Positions 5,974 through 12,301 of a stretch of 12,337 bases of DNA are shown here, in pieces (positions within the stretch are counted from its first letter, which is position 1; every line of letters starts with the position of its first letter). The notes beneath the pieces were generated by a model that made no database searches, was not told where the DNA came from, and saw nothing but the letters and a program-made list of their open reading frames with translations. Made by a program: the position numbers and the translations under genes. The DNA is from an uncultured bacterium (lineage in GTDB: Bacteria; Bacillota; Negativicutes; Acidaminococcales; Acidaminococcaceae). The stretch covers positions 1 through 12,337 of the forward strand of contig CAJMQS010000058.1 of assembly GCA_905215645.1 (NCBI GenBank), read 5' to 3'.

Positions 5974-7149
5974 TTACAGCGTAATCTTTTGTTTGAAGGT
6001 CTGTACGCCGTCTTTCATTTCGATGATGATACCGCCGGATACAGGGTTATGATCCTTATCCAGGGTATATTTGCCGGTAGCGACCTGCAGATCCTTGATC
6101 TTGCTCAGGGCTTCTGCAATCTTGGTGCCGTCCGTACCGCCAGCCTGTTTGATGGCTTCTGCCACAGCCAGGGTCCCATCATAGGCATGGATGGCGAAGG
6201 TATCCGGTTCTTCGTTGAATTTGGCTTTGTAATCTTTGATGAACTGCTGGACATGAGGATCCTTATCCTGTGCAGAATAAGCACTGGTGAAGTAAGTCCC
6301 GTTCAGGGCTTCCGCACCGGCGATCTGGGCCAGTTTCGGAGAATCCCAGCCGTCGCTCCCCAGGATCGGGCAGGTCAGACCCACTTCACGAGCCTGTTTG
6401 ATGATCTTGGAAACTTCTTCATAGTAGCCGGGAACGTACAGGGCTTCCGGATTGGAGGCTTTCAGTTTGGTCAGTGCGGACTTGAAGTCCTGGTCTTTGG
6501 CCAGGAAGGCTTCCTTGCCCACCACCTTGCCGCCTTTTTCTTCCAGAGTCTTGCCGAATACATCCATCAGGCCCTTGGAGTAATCGCTGGAGGAATCATA
6601 GAAAATCGCGATGTTCTTCACTTTCAGGGTTTCTACAGCGAATTTCGCCATCAGTTTGCCCTGGAACGGATCCGTGAAGCAGGCCCGGAAAATGAAGGGA
6701 CGGACCTTGCCTTTTTCATCCACGGTGATGCCAGGGGCCGTGGCAACAGGAGCCATCAGAGGCACCTTGCTGTTGGTCACCACCGGCGTAGCTGCCGATA
6801 CGCAGCCGCTGGTAGCCGGCCCGATGATGACGGAAACCTTATCCTTGGTAATCAGCTTGGTGGCTGCGTTCCCGGATTCAGAAGGCTCGGACTTGTTATC
6901 CGCTTCCACCAGTTTGATTTTCTTGCCATTGATGCCGCCTTTGGCATTGATCTGATCCACCGCCAGCTGTACCCCTTTGTAGGTGGATTTGCCATAGTTG
7001 GCTACATTCCCCGTCAATTCAAACAAAGCGCCGATCTTGATTTCATTCCCATTGTCTTTTGCTGCTTCTTTCTTGCCGCAGCCGGCAAACATAGACGCCA
7101 CGAGCGTTGTCATCGCCAGCGCGCCGACCGCTTTCTTCCATGCTTTCAT
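5974..7149 (-). CDS. livK: Branched-chain amino acid-binding lipoprotein LivK (copy 1)
   Basis: The 391-residue periplasmic-binding protein is of the Leu/Ile/Val type. It has a lipoprotein signal with basic start MKAWKK and lipid cysteine C24 in FAGC. The mature protein opens with IKIGALFELTGNVANYG and has the ligand-pocket loops GPATSGC (110-116) and PVATAPG (134-140), plus a G-S-D-G-W-D segment (264-269). It should capture amino acids for LivHMGF. A longer frame reaches 7257, but AAAGGTG (7156-7162) 6 nt from the ATG at 7149, plus the signal peptide, fixes the start. A close paralogue lies immediately upstream (7388-8557). The substrate could be Leu/Ile/Val or a related amino acid. Confidence 0.93.
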   Translation of the reverse strand: MKAWKKAVGALAMTTLVASMFAGCGKKEAAKDNGNEIKIGALFELTGNVANYGKSTYKGVQLAVDQINAKGGINGKKIKLVEADNKSEPSESGNAATKLITKDKVSVIIGPATSGCVSAATPVVTNSKVPLMAPVATAPGITVDEKGKVRPFIFRACFTDPFQGKLMAKFAVETLKVKNIAIFYDSSSDYSKGLMDVFGKTLEEKGGKVVGKEAFLAKDQDFKSALTKLKASNPEALYVPGYYEEVSKIIKQAREVGLTCPILGSDGWDSPKLAQIAGAEALNGTYFTSAYSAQDKDPHVQQFIKDYKAKFNEEPDTFAIHAYDGTLAVAEAIKQAGGTDGTKIAEALSKIKDLQVATGKYTLDKDHNPVSGGIIIEMKDGVQTFKQKITL

Positions 7150-7225
7150 CAACAACACCTTTGCTTTCTTGAGATTTCTTGCCGGGGACCCGTGTAGCAA
7201 CCGGTCGGCCTTGCAAGCTATAGAT

Positions 7226-7254
7226 ATTATACGCACTTGTTCACATTTTTGCAA
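7226..7254 (-). promoter_or_regulatory. Promoter of the livK-livHMGF operon
   Basis: On the minus strand there is -35 TTGCAA (7249-7254), a 17-bp spacer and a perfect -10 TATAAT (7226-7231). The predicted start is near 7219, giving a leader of about 70 nt. The -10 context CGTATAATATC and a CTTGCA near +3 (7212-7217) recur at the second livK promoter (8621-8649), which suggests duplication of the promoter or shared control. Confidence 0.7.
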
Positions 7255-7286
7255 CATTCTTTTTTACAAAAATCTTTTCATTTTTT

Positions 7287-7315
7287 AAAATGTACAGTTG
7301 TTTTATGTACATTTT
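7287..7315. repeat. Inverted repeat with TGTACA half-sites upstream of livK
   Basis: Perfect 10-nt arms AAAATGTACA and TGTACATTTT are separated by a 9-nt spacer. It lies 33 bp upstream of the -35 of the livK operon and about 75 bp past the stop of the second livK. It could be an AT-rich terminator for the second livK (the 3' arm ends in TTTT) or an operator or activator site for the liv operon promoter. Confidence 0.5.
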
Positions 7316-7387
7316 TTCAATAGTTTTTATGCAATAGACTTTTGTCTTTTATATGCGTATTTCAAGAACTTCTGGTGTAGGAATCCT

Positions 7388-8557
7388 TCAGGCACTGATT
7401 TTCTTATAGAACAAAGGTTTTCCCTCTTTCATTTGGATGATGACACAGCTGACGATCGGATTGTGTTCCGGATCCACGGTCATCTTTCCCGTGGCCATCT
7501 GAAAATCTTTCAGCCCTTCCAGCGCTTTAGCGATTTTGGTCCCATCGGTGCTGCCAGCCTTTTTAATGGCTTCCGCCGCCACCAAGATGCAGTTGTAACC
7601 GTTGATGGCAAAGCCGTCCGGTTCCGCACTGTATTTCTTCCGGTAGTCCTTGATGAACTGCTGGACATGAGGATCCGTATCCTGGGCAGAGTAGAAGCAG
7701 CTGTAATACGTCCCTTCCAAAGCCGCCGGCCCTGCGATTTCTGTCAGTTTGGGAGAATCCCAGCCGTCGCTTCCCAAGATGGGACAGGTGATTCCCACTT
7801 CCCGAGCCTGCTTTACGATTTTCGAGACTTCTTCATAATAAGCCGGGACATACAGGGCATCCGGATTGGTGGCTTTCAGTTTGGTGAGTGTCGCCTTGAA
7901 ATCTTGATCCTTGGCCAGAAAGGCTTCCTGCGCGATGACTTCTCCCCCTTTTTCTTCCAGGGTCTTGGCAAACACTTCAGCCAGCCCTTTGGAATAATCG
8001 CTGGAGGAATCGTTGTAGATGGCCACCCGTTTCACTTTCAGCTCATCCACCGCAAAAGTGGCCAGGATCTTGCCCTGGAATGGATCCGTGAAGCAGACCC
8101 GGAAAATATAGGGACGCACTTTGCCCTTTTCATCCACGGTGATGCCTGGCGCTGTGGCAGAAGGAGAAATCAGCGGGATCTTGCTGCCGCTGACCACTGG
8201 CGAAGCCGCTGAAGTGCTGCCGCTGGTGCAGGGCCCCACAATGACGGAGACCTTATCCTTGGTGATCAGTTTGGTAGCCTGGTTCCCCGCTTCGGAAGGC
8301 TCGGATTTGTTGTCGGCGGAAATCAGTTTGATTTTCTTGCCGTTGATGCCGCCCTTGGCGTTGATTTCGTCCACGGCCATCTGGGCTCCATTGAGGCTGG
8401 ATTTCCCGTAGTTGGCCACGGCACCGGTCAGTTCGAACAGGGCTCCGATCCGGATTTCATCACTTTTGGCCGTATCGCTTTTTCCACAGCCCAGCAAGCT
8501 CACAGCCAACAAGGAAGTCAGAGCCAATACGCCGAAGTTCCTTCTCCATCCATCCAT
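7388..8557 (-). CDS. livK: Branched-chain amino acid-binding lipoprotein LivK (copy 2)
   Basis: This 389-residue paralogue of the neighbouring LivK has a lipoprotein signal ending in LLGC (C24). By eye about two thirds of residues are identical to copy 1, with long identical runs such as FLAKDQDF and GSDGWDSPKL. Differences cluster at ligand-pocket positions: GPCTSGS against GPATSGC, PSATAPG against PVATAPG, YSCFYSAQ against FTSAYSAQ, and NGYNC against HAYDG. A changed amino-acid preference is therefore likely (inference). The ATG at 8557 has an AAGGTG site 7 nt upstream. The gene has its own promoter and no adjoining permease, so it probably uses the LivHMGF complex downstream. Confidence 0.92.
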   Translation of the reverse strand: MDGWRRNFGVLALTSLLAVSLLGCGKSDTAKSDEIRIGALFELTGAVANYGKSSLNGAQMAVDEINAKGGINGKKIKLISADNKSEPSEAGNQATKLITKDKVSVIVGPCTSGSTSAASPVVSGSKIPLISPSATAPGITVDEKGKVRPYIFRVCFTDPFQGKILATFAVDELKVKRVAIYNDSSSDYSKGLAEVFAKTLEEKGGEVIAQEAFLAKDQDFKATLTKLKATNPDALYVPAYYEEVSKIVKQAREVGITCPILGSDGWDSPKLTEIAGPAALEGTYYSCFYSAQDTDPHVQQFIKDYRKKYSAEPDGFAINGYNCILVAAEAIKKAGSTDGTKIAKALEGLKDFQMATGKMTVDPEHNPIVSCVIIQMKEGKPLFYKKISA

Positions 8558-8620
8558 TCCTACACACCTTCATTTCCAGGGGATTTCCTGCAAACACTCT
8601 TGTTCTGCAAGTTTGAGGAT

Positions 8621-8649
8621 ATTATACGGTACAGTAGGTATGGATGCAA
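8621..8649 (-). promoter_or_regulatory. Promoter of the second livK
   Basis: On the minus strand there is a -10 TATAAT (8621-8626) and a -35 TTGCAT (8644-8649) with a 17-bp spacer. The -10 context (CGTATAATATC) and a downstream CTTGCA (8606-8611) match the livK-operon promoter. Upstream DNA is very AT-rich, which may add UP-element strength. Confidence 0.65.
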
Positions 8650-8783
8650 GAATTTTATTGCAGTTTCTCTATTTTAACCATTTTATCTGTTCTTTTATAT
8701 TAAATTTTATAACTTTTTTCACACTTTCCGTTATATTGTTTATATATTACCGAATTATATCTCATCTCTTTATTTTTATATAC
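8650..8783. other. AT-rich gene-free spacer
   Basis: This stretch is strongly AT-rich compared with the coding regions and holds no credible open frame, RNA gene or strong inverted repeat. It separates the malate gene terminator (8784-8814) from the second livK promoter. It could act as an upstream activating or DNA-bending region; I see no specific site in it. Confidence 0.5.
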
Positions 8784-8814
8784 AAAAAAGGACCTGTCAT
8801 TCAAGACAAGTCCT
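8784..8814 (-). terminator. Intrinsic terminator of the malolactic/malic enzyme gene
   Basis: On the minus strand, a 10-bp stem (AGGACTTGTC / GACAGGTCCT, one T-G wobble) with a 6-nt loop runs directly into TTTTT. It lies 34 bp past the stop of the malolactic/malic enzyme gene, as expected of a rho-independent terminator. Confidence 0.85.
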
Positions 8815-8826
8815 ATCCTTCGGCTA

Positions 8827-8847
8827 GAGACTGGAGACTAGTGACTG
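8827..8847. repeat. Three tandem heptamers
   Basis: Three consecutive 7-mers read GAGACTG, GAGACTA and GTGACTG between the malolactic/malic enzyme stop and its terminator. It could be a decayed or nascent short tandem repeat. No function is apparent. Confidence 0.5.
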
Positions 8848-8848
8848 C

Positions 8849-10492
8849 TTAAAGCTCCTTGTATTCCGCCTTCCATTGGATGGCTTCGATGGCTTTTTTC
8901 GGATCTTCTACCGGTACCCGGTTGAGTCCTTCCTTCACCGCCTGGCACACTACTTTTTCCGCCAAGATCTTGGTGAAGTTCCCCATTTCCCGGACCGGAG
9001 GCAGGACAGAAGCACCCGGCTTTTTCATGTCCACCAGGTCCGCCAGGGCATGGGCGGCAGCAGCCAGCATCCCGGGAGACACTTTTTGGGCCCGGCAGGC
9101 CGCTACCGCCAGTCCCATCCCCGGGAATACTAGAGAATTGTTGGCCTGGCCGATTTCATAGACGGTCCCGTGATAGGCCACTTTCCGGGAAGCTGTCCCA
9201 GTGGCTACCAGGGCTTTCCCATCCGTCCAATGGAGCAGATCTTCCGCGCTGGCTTCCGCCAGGTCGGCCGGATTGCTCAGAGGGAAGATGATGGGTCGTG
9301 GAGTATGGGCCGCCATTTCCCGGGCTACTTCTTCCGTAAAGGCTCCCGCAGCGGTGGAAGCACCAACCAAGATGGTAGGATGGAGAGCCTTCACCACCTC
9401 TTCCAGGGTAGTCAGTTCCGCACCGGCCGGGAATTCGCTCCGTTTCCGGGCAAAAGCCTTCTGCTGGGGCGTCAGATCCGTCATATCATCGAACAGGAGG
9501 CCCTGCTGATCCACCAGGTAGAACCGCTTCCTTGCCTCTTCTTCACTGAGGCCTTGGAGCTGCATTTCTGCAAAGACCTGCCGGACGATTCCCATACCGG
9601 AAGTCCCTGCCCCGAAACACAGGAAAGTCTGGTCCGTCAGTCTTTCTCCGGAAGCTTTCAGTCCGCCCAGGATGGCGGCCAGGGTCACAGCGCCGGTCCC
9701 TTCGATATCGTCATTATAGACCGCATACCGGTCTTCATACCGGTCCAGGAGGCGGGCTGCATTTTCCCGCCCAAAATCCTCAAAATGGATGTACAGCTGG
9801 GGAAAGAGTTTTTCTGCCGTTTGGATGAACGCATCCACGAAAGCATCATACCGTCCGTCGCTGATCCGACCGTGATGGAGTCCCAGATACAGAGGATCAT
9901 CGATCAGGCTCTGGCGGTTGGTCCCGGCATCCAATACCACCGGCAGCACTTTGGCCGGATCGATGCCGGCAGCCGCCGTATAGACCAGGATTTTCCCGGT
10001 GGAGATGCTGACCCCATTGGTTCCCCAGTCCCCGATGCCCAGGATGCTTTCCCCGTCGGTGACCACGATCAGCTGGATATCCCGGCCGGAGGCCCCGTTC
10101 TTCAGAGATTCCTCGATATCGTCCATATTGTCGATGGACAGGTATACGGCGTTCTGGGGCGTAGTGAAATACTCACTGTACTGCTTGACGCTTTCTGCCA
10201 CCCCCGGGGCATAGAGCACCGGCATGAGTTTTTCCAGATGATGGGAAAACAGATGGAAGAACAGGGTCCGGTTCCGGCTGAACAGTTTCATCAAGTAATG
10301 GCGCTGGACCGCCTTGTTGGGCCGTTCGCAGAAGTTTTCATAAGCCTGCTGGTCCTGGAGTTCGATGGTTTCTACCTGAGGAGGCAGGATGCCGATCAGA
10401 CCGTACTTTTTCCGTTCTTCTCGGGTAAAAGCCGTCCCTTTATTTAAAAATGGATCATTCAATAAATCATACCCGCGTTTGCTGGTTGCCAT
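8849..10492 (-). CDS. mleA: Malolactic enzyme / NAD-dependent malic enzyme
   Basis: The 547-residue cytosolic enzyme is of the malic enzyme superfamily. The N-terminal half has NDPFLNKGTAF (12-22) and GLIGILPPQVET (31-42). Catalytic residues would be Tyr94 (LYAPG) and Lys167 (STGKILVY), with metal ligands in HFEDFG (236-241) and NDDIEGTG (260-267). The Rossmann nucleotide loop is FGAGTSGMG (293-301). Many segments fit the malolactic enzymes of lactic acid bacteria as I remember them better than E. coli MaeA: RKRSEF, ELTTLEEVVKALHPTILVG, EMAAHTPRPIIFPLSNP and KPGASVLPPV. The product may thus be lactate plus CO2 (malolactic) or pyruvate plus NADH (malic); sequence alone does not settle it. The ATG at 10492 has an AGAGAGG site and is preferred to a longer frame starting at 10519. 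A divergent LysR gene is adjacent, and no malate permease is visible. Confidence 0.85.
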   Translation of the reverse strand: MATSKRGYDLLNDPFLNKGTAFTREERKKYGLIGILPPQVETIELQDQQAYENFCERPNKAVQRHYLMKLFSRNRTLFFHLFSHHLEKLMPVLYAPGVAESVKQYSEYFTTPQNAVYLSIDNMDDIEESLKNGASGRDIQLIVVTDGESILGIGDWGTNGVSISTGKILVYTAAAGIDPAKVLPVVLDAGTNRQSLIDDPLYLGLHHGRISDGRYDAFVDAFIQTAEKLFPQLYIHFEDFGRENAARLLDRYEDRYAVYNDDIEGTGAVTLAAILGGLKASGERLTDQTFLCFGAGTSGMGIVRQVFAEMQLQGLSEEEARKRFYLVDQQGLLFDDMTDLTPQQKAFARKRSEFPAGAELTTLEEVVKALHPTILVGASTAAGAFTEEVAREMAAHTPRPIIFPLSNPADLAEASAEDLLHWTDGKALVATGTASRKVAYHGTVYEIGQANNSLVFPGMGLAVAACRAQKVSPGMLAAAAHALADLVDMKKPGASVLPPVREMGNFTKILAEKVVCQAVKEGLNRVPVEDPKKAIEAIQWKAEYKEL

Positions 10493-10551
10493 GGTATTCC
10501 TCTCTTTCCCACTGCACAAAGATATTTCCTGCTGCTTGTTTCTATGGCTCC

Positions 10552-10581
10552 ATTGTAACTACCGGACTCCAAAAAGTACAA
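10552..10581 (-). promoter_or_regulatory. Putative promoter of the malolactic/malic enzyme gene
   Basis: On the minus strand, TTGTAC (10576-10581), an 18-bp spacer and TACAAT (10552-10557) form a modest promoter, placing the start about 50 nt before the ATG. The -35 is weak, as expected for a gene that needs a LysR-type activator. Confidence 0.4.
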
Positions 10582-10611
10582 TATTTTATTTTCTCTGACC
10601 CAAACTTTAGG

Positions 10612-10634
10612 TTATAATAAAACAGTTGCTATAA
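10612..10634 (+). promoter_or_regulatory. lysR -10 and possible LysR binding site
   Basis: A perfect TATAAT (10613-10618) sits upstream of the rightward lysR gene; no good -35 is visible 17 bp upstream. It forms the left arm of an imperfect dyad TTATA-N13-TATAA (10612-10634). LysR proteins often bind T-N11-A type dyads in a divergent promoter and repress their own gene, which would fit an overlap with this -10. The operator role is inference. Confidence 0.45.
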
Positions 10635-10650
10635 ACAGCCATTTTGTCTA

Positions 10651-10669
10651 CGGGCAGCCAGGATGCCCG
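10651..10669 (+). other. Hairpin in the lysR leader
   Basis: Arms CGGGCA and TGCCCG with a 7-nt loop are followed by ATTTT and then, 8 nt past the stem, the lysR ribosome site (10678-10683). The short T-run makes a weak attenuator possible; it may otherwise tune lysR translation. Confidence 0.4.
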
Positions 10670-10689
10670 ATTTTCACAAGGAGTCCATC

Positions 10690-11568
10690 ATGAAACTCAC
10701 CCAGATCGAATACTTCATTACCGTCTGCGAATGCGGAAGTTTTTCCCGAGCTGCAGAAAAATGCCACATCTCCCAGCCCGGCATTTCCAAAGCCATCCGG
10801 GAACTGGAAGAAGAATGCGGCGTGGCCCTGTTCCAGCGGAACCGGAACAATATCCAGATTACCCGTCGGGGCCGGATCCTGCTGGAACATGCCCGCCAAT
10901 TTGAGAACCATTACCGGAACCTATGCCAGGTAGTCCATTCCCTGAGTACCGGCAAGGCCCTGATCCGGATCGGGATTGCCACCATGCGGGGCAATACCAT
11001 ATTTCCCCAGATCCACGGTTCCTTCCTGAAGACCCATCCCCAGATCACCATCGAAACGGTGGAAGAAACCACCAAGGTCCTCTATGAACTCCTGGACCGG
11101 CAGAAAATCGATTTTGCCCTTTGCGTCACCAACCGGCTGCCGGAAGAACCCAATCATTGTCTGCTGCTCCGGAAAAGCTATCTGAAGCTGTTCGTCCGCC
11201 AGGACCATCCCCTTGCCCAACGGGAAGCTGTGGATCTGACGGAACTGAAAGATACACCTCTGGTCCTTTTTTCCGACCATTTCGACCAGACTGCCTACAT
11301 CCGCCACATGTTCGCCCAAAACGGAGTCCATCCCTGGATCGTCCATCAGACCACCCAAGTATTCACCATCCTGGAGTATATCCGTTCAGAAGGAGCAGCC
11401 GGCTTCCTGACAGAAGAAATCGCCCAACAGGAACCGGACCTCCATGCCGTTTCCGTCCGTCAGTTCCGCCCGGCCTATATCACCTTGGACTGGAACAAGG
11501 ATCTCCATTTCAACCCGGCCATGGAAGAGTTCGTACGGTTTGTAAAAAAGGGGCTGCCGACTGTATAA
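10690..11568 (+). CDS. LysR-family transcriptional regulator (MleR-like position)
   Basis: The 292-residue DNA-binding protein has a LysR-type winged helix-turn-helix at 1-60 (LTQIEYFITVCECGSFSRAA, then SQPGISKAIRELEE) and an effector-binding domain at about 90-290. The ATG at 10690 has AAGGAG (10678-10683) 6 nt upstream; an upstream frame to 10663 is less likely. It is transcribed divergently from the malolactic/malic enzyme gene across a 197-bp gap, the same arrangement as mleR and the malolactic genes in lactic acid bacteria. It probably controls that gene, perhaps in response to malate (inference). It is the only complete plus-strand gene in the window. Its last seven codons also form half of a terminator serving the convergent gene. 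Confidence 0.9.
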   Translation: MKLTQIEYFITVCECGSFSRAAEKCHISQPGISKAIRELEEECGVALFQRNRNNIQITRRGRILLEHARQFENHYRNLCQVVHSLSTGKALIRIGIATMRGNTIFPQIHGSFLKTHPQITIETVEETTKVLYELLDRQKIDFALCVTNRLPEEPNHCLLLRKSYLKLFVRQDHPLAQREAVDLTELKDTPLVLFSDHFDQTAYIRHMFAQNGVHPWIVHQTTQVFTILEYIRSEGAAGFLTEEIAQQEPDLHAVSVRQFRPAYITLDWNKDLHFNPAMEEFVRFVKKGLPTV

Positions 11569-11586
11569 AAACAGTCGACAGCCCCT
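11544..11586 (-). terminator. Terminator of the YbjN-like gene, inside the lysR 3' end
   Basis: A 16-bp stem (11549-11564 with 11571-11586) and a 6-nt loop are followed on the minus strand by a T-run (11544-11548, plus the last stem base). The one imperfect position is a T-G wobble in minus-strand RNA but a C-A mismatch in plus-strand RNA, and the plus strand has no T-run. The element therefore ends leftward transcription. The left arm lies in the last lysR codons, and the lysR stop is in the loop. Confidence 0.85.
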
Positions 11587-11609
11587 GGCCGCGTCCTTTG
11601 CTGCAAGAT

Positions 11610-12050
11610 TCATTCCCAAATGGTCTTCATGATATCCTTGTATTTTTCGTTCAGTTCCTTGCTGATCATCTGGAACAGACCATACATCATGTTCCCATCT
11701 ACTTGGGGTTCCCGGAAGATCACACAGGTATCCATGATCAGGGATTCTTCCTTATCCAGATAGAATTTGAAAGCCTTGTAAGTCCTATTATACTCATTCA
11801 GCAGGGAAAGCAGGGCTTCCTTGTTCCCTTCTTTCAGGGCCTTGGGAGCCAGCAGCACGCGGATTACTCCGAAAGCGCTGTCATCCAGCACCACGATCAG
11901 CTGGAGCGGCGTCCCATCCACGTCCATATGGGACCGGAATACCACTGTATGGAAAGGATCGTCTTTGATGGGATCGACGACGAAAGCCTTGGGATCTTTC
12001 TTTTCTACAAAATGCTTGAAGCTTTCCGCTTTCTGATTCAATTCTGCCAT
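11610..12050 (-). CDS. YbjN-like domain protein
   Basis: This 146-residue soluble protein has no signal peptide or membrane segment. The alternating pattern (VVFRSHMDVDG, LQLIVVLDDSAFGVIRVLLAP, then helix LLSLLNEYNRTYKAFKFYLD, then an acidic strand and long C-terminal helix) fits the YbjN / type III secretion chaperone-like fold. That fold is usually a dimer with an unassigned role, so no function can be given. A strong AAGGAGG site (12057-12063) is 6 nt from the ATG. It has its own promoter (12095-12123) and terminator, so it is a single-gene unit next to the putative origin. Confidence 0.8.
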   Translation of the reverse strand: MAELNQKAESFKHFVEKKDPKAFVVDPIKDDPFHTVVFRSHMDVDGTPLQLIVVLDDSAFGVIRVLLAPKALKEGNKEALLSLLNEYNRTYKAFKFYLDKEESLIMDTCVIFREPQVDGNMMYGLFQMISKELNEKYKDIMKTIWE

Positions 12051-12064
12051 TTGTATCCTCCTTC

Positions 12065-12088
12065 AGCGGGATTGCATCCGCTTTTTTT
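12065..12088 (+). terminator. Plus-strand intrinsic terminator before the DnaA-box cluster
   Basis: On the plus strand, AGCGGGAT and ATCCGCT pair (7 bp with one bulged base) around a TGC loop and run into TTTTTT (83-88 of this hundred). No plus-strand gene ends here, so it would stop transcripts reading through from lysR, antisense to the YbjN-like gene, before they enter the origin. On the minus strand the same stem lies just before the YbjN ribosome site. Confidence 0.6.
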
Positions 12089-12094
12089 CTTTAC

Positions 12095-12123
12095 AGGATA
12101 AAGCATCTCCAGGATCCCGTCAA
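12095..12123 (-). promoter_or_regulatory. Promoter of the YbjN-like gene
   Basis: On the minus strand, TTGACG (12118-12123), a 17-bp spacer and TATCCT (12095-12100) form a fair promoter, with the start near 12088. Its -35 touches the first weak DnaA-box-like site (12125), so DnaA binding could affect it. Confidence 0.5.
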
Positions 12124-12124
12124 G

Positions 12125-12280
12125 TTTTCCACTTATACACAGGCTTATCCACAAAAATCCAGGAGTTATCCACATTTCCTGTGGATAACTCTGTGGGTAA
12201 GTCCTAGATATAGTGCAAAAAGTTGTTCACCCTACTATATCCAGAACTACTTATCCACTTGTGCACAGGATATCCACAGG
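12125..12280. other. Putative replication origin (oriC): DnaA-box cluster
   Basis: DnaA-box-like 9-mers crowd this region. Plus-strand boxes are TTTTCCACT (12125), TTATACACA (12133), TTATCCACA (12145 and 12166), TTATCCACT (12251), TTGTGCACA (12259) and ATATCCACA (12270). Minus-strand boxes, read on the plus strand, are TGTGGATAA (12180) and TGTGGGTAA (12192). The 12166 and 12180 boxes form a perfect 10-bp inverted repeat with a 5-bp spacer. An AT-richer stretch of about 50 bp (12201-12250) lies between the two groups and may be the unwinding element. This many boxes in 155 bp, next to the start of a rightward gene, is typical of bacterial oriC near dnaA. A plasmid or phage origin is less likely amid chromosomal genes. 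Confidence 0.85.
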
Positions 12281-12301
12281 AAAAGGGGGTGTTGCACGTT
12301 A

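Noticed and set aside
5968..8212. Two long plus-strand frames opposite the two livK genes (5968-7197 and 7298-8212)
   Set aside because: They resemble each other only because they mirror the paralogous livK genes. The lipoprotein signals, ribosome sites and motifs are all on the minus strand.
9170..10447. Long plus-strand frame (425 codons) opposite the malolactic/malic enzyme gene
   Set aside because: The minus strand encodes a complete, well conserved enzyme with start site and terminator. The opposite frame shows no domain and no ribosome site.
11121..12101. Plus-strand frame (326 codons) running through the end of lysR and across the YbjN-like gene
   Set aside because: It is out of frame with lysR, begins inside it and is antisense to a gene with a strong ribosome site. 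The composition is rich in P, S, R and H with no domain.
12125..12280. DnaA boxes read as iterons of a plasmid origin or as a CRISPR array
   Set aside because: Box spacing is irregular and both orientations occur. The surroundings are housekeeping chromosomal genes, and there are no equal-length spacers.
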